In this document: positions 40,020 through 40,386 of the stretch, one piece after another | How positions within the stretch are numbered: position 1 is the first letter of the stretch | How the letters are laid out: each line of letters opens with the position of its first letter | Assembly: GCA_034190545.1 (NCBI GenBank) | Contig: JAXIOF010000023.1 | Location: forward strand, 1-40,386 | Direction: 5' to 3' | Length of the DNA stretch: 40,386 nucleotides | Source of the DNA: Candidatus Afararchaeum irisae | Lineage (GTDB): Archaea; Halobacteriota; Halobacteria; Halobacteriales; Afararchaeaceae | Notes under the pieces: generated by a model | Seen by the model: the letters and a program-made list of their open reading frames with translations, nothing else | Databases searched by the model: none | Told to the model about the DNA's origin: nothing | Translations under genes and position numbers: made by a program

Positions 40020-40386
40020 CTGATTCAGCGAGGGAGTCCCGCTGTTCACGGCGTTCACAAGACCTTCGGTCTTGTGGGCTCGGAAATCGAAGATTTCCGA
40101 ACGTATGCAAATCAAAGATTTGCTTGCACGCTAATCAGAGATTAGCGAACGTTGACGAGAGCGAAGCTCTCGTCCGCACATCAGAATCGCTCTGCGATTC
40201 TGAGGACGTTGACGAGACGCCGTGCGTCTCGTTCGGCACACCAGAACGCTTCGCGTTCTGGGGACGTCACCCAGAATCCACAGGATTCTGGTTGCCCGCC
40301 AGACGCAGTCTGGCGAACGGGCGGGAATCGAGTAAGCTCTGAGGGGCAAACAACGTTCAACGATCCGACCTACTCCCCAAGTTTTT
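40020..40386 (+). mobile_element. 5' part of a second TnpB-type element, inverted relative to the left one
   Basis: An 85-nt stretch (40236-40320) is the exact reverse complement of 1271-1355, and the bases after it remain similar (GTAAGCTC in both). In the left element the small ORF and tnpB begin about 100-225 nt beyond this point, so here they would lie past the window edge on the plus strand. The inner boundary near 40015-40025 is a guess. Confidence 0.75.
40056..40315. repeat. array of ten perfect hairpins, right copy
   Basis: Ten palindromes lie in tandem: 40056-40076, 40080-40100, 40107-40123, 40129-40147, 40154-40174, 40182-40202, 40212-40232, 40241-40261, 40271-40291 and 40297-40315. 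Arms are 7-9 bp and perfect, every loop is 3 nt and most units are 21 nt long, but arm sequences differ from unit to unit. Spacers are 3-9 nt and alternate: those containing ACGT take turns with those containing GCA or GCACA, so the underlying unit seems to be two hairpins of about 57-60 nt together. Confidence 0.88.

Noticed and set aside
40056-40315. CRISPR array
   Set aside because: There is no constant repeat with variable spacers: the palindromes themselves vary, spacers are only 3-9 nt and no cas gene is present.
39992-40342. Protein-coding frames across the right hairpin array, and similar frames at 1179-1410
   Set aside because: They arise because hairpins recur about every 30 nt and so keep frame; codon use is unlike the host and there is no promoter or known domain.

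Overview
The window reads as chromosome of a halophilic archaeon of the class Halobacteria or a close relative. The evidence is acidic proteins throughout, a fused tandem histone, TFB, ribosomal protein L15e, an RPA2-like protein, AglJ, Tat/lipobox-exported proteins, the haloarchaeal DUF7350, DUF7405 and Hvo_1808 families, and many TATA elements 25-30 nt from an ATG (leaderless genes). Two traits are unusual for Halobacteria. Isoleucine is written mostly ATA, with much AGA/AGG/CGT arginine. The tetramer GGCC is almost absent from host genes: I found two by eye in about 36 kb. No tRNA, rRNA, CRISPR array or replication origin was recognised.

Layout. 1-1400: a TnpB-only (IS1341-type) element running off the left edge, with a small companion ORF and four perfect hairpins. 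1505-12413: housekeeping block (fumC, a small conserved protein, pspA, rfcC, pssA, a 42-aa membrane microprotein with hemA, a rhodanese lipoprotein, aglJ, rpl15e, histone, uspA, tfb). 12414-14566: an AT-richer island with a truncated Tat leader, a 2-TM microprotein, a translationally coupled Tat-precursor/Cys-Trp-rich peptide pair that resembles a split halocin C8-type precursor, and a complete IS6-type element with an 8-bp target duplication. 14567-20140: an RPA2-like protein, then an exported redox/metal group (SCO1, TlpA-like thioredoxin, a two-module winged-helix regulator with an in-frame TAG, a DUF7405 DyP-like protein, a DUF7350 P19/Tp34-like protein). 20241-24591: a MoxR-DUF58-transglutaminase operon whose third gene seems to start at CTG. 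24775-29696: Nudix, icd, a small zinc protein and DUF309, converging on a PEP synthase that carries an extra C-terminal winged helix. 29746-32456: a surface protease-like protein, an accessory lipoprotein and a poorly coding gap. 32457-40011: gpmI, the PIN-domain RNA-ligase partner, a HiPIP lipoprotein, a HEAT-repeat protein, an Rsm22-type methyltransferase overlapping a TyrA with a C-terminal FDX-ACB-like domain, and divergent thiDN. 40020-40386: ten hairpins and the start of a second, inverted copy of the left-hand element.

Together the genes cover central carbon metabolism (fumarase, isocitrate dehydrogenase, phosphoglycerate mutase, PEP synthase), tetrapyrrole, tyrosine and thiamine synthesis, archaeal lipid headgroup synthesis, N-glycosylation, chromatin/replication/transcription, and extracytoplasmic redox chemistry. 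The best candidates for something undescribed are the split halocin-like cassette at 12528-13678, the constant-geometry hairpin arrays at both ends, and the two fusion enzymes. All names rest on reading sequence only; no database search was run.
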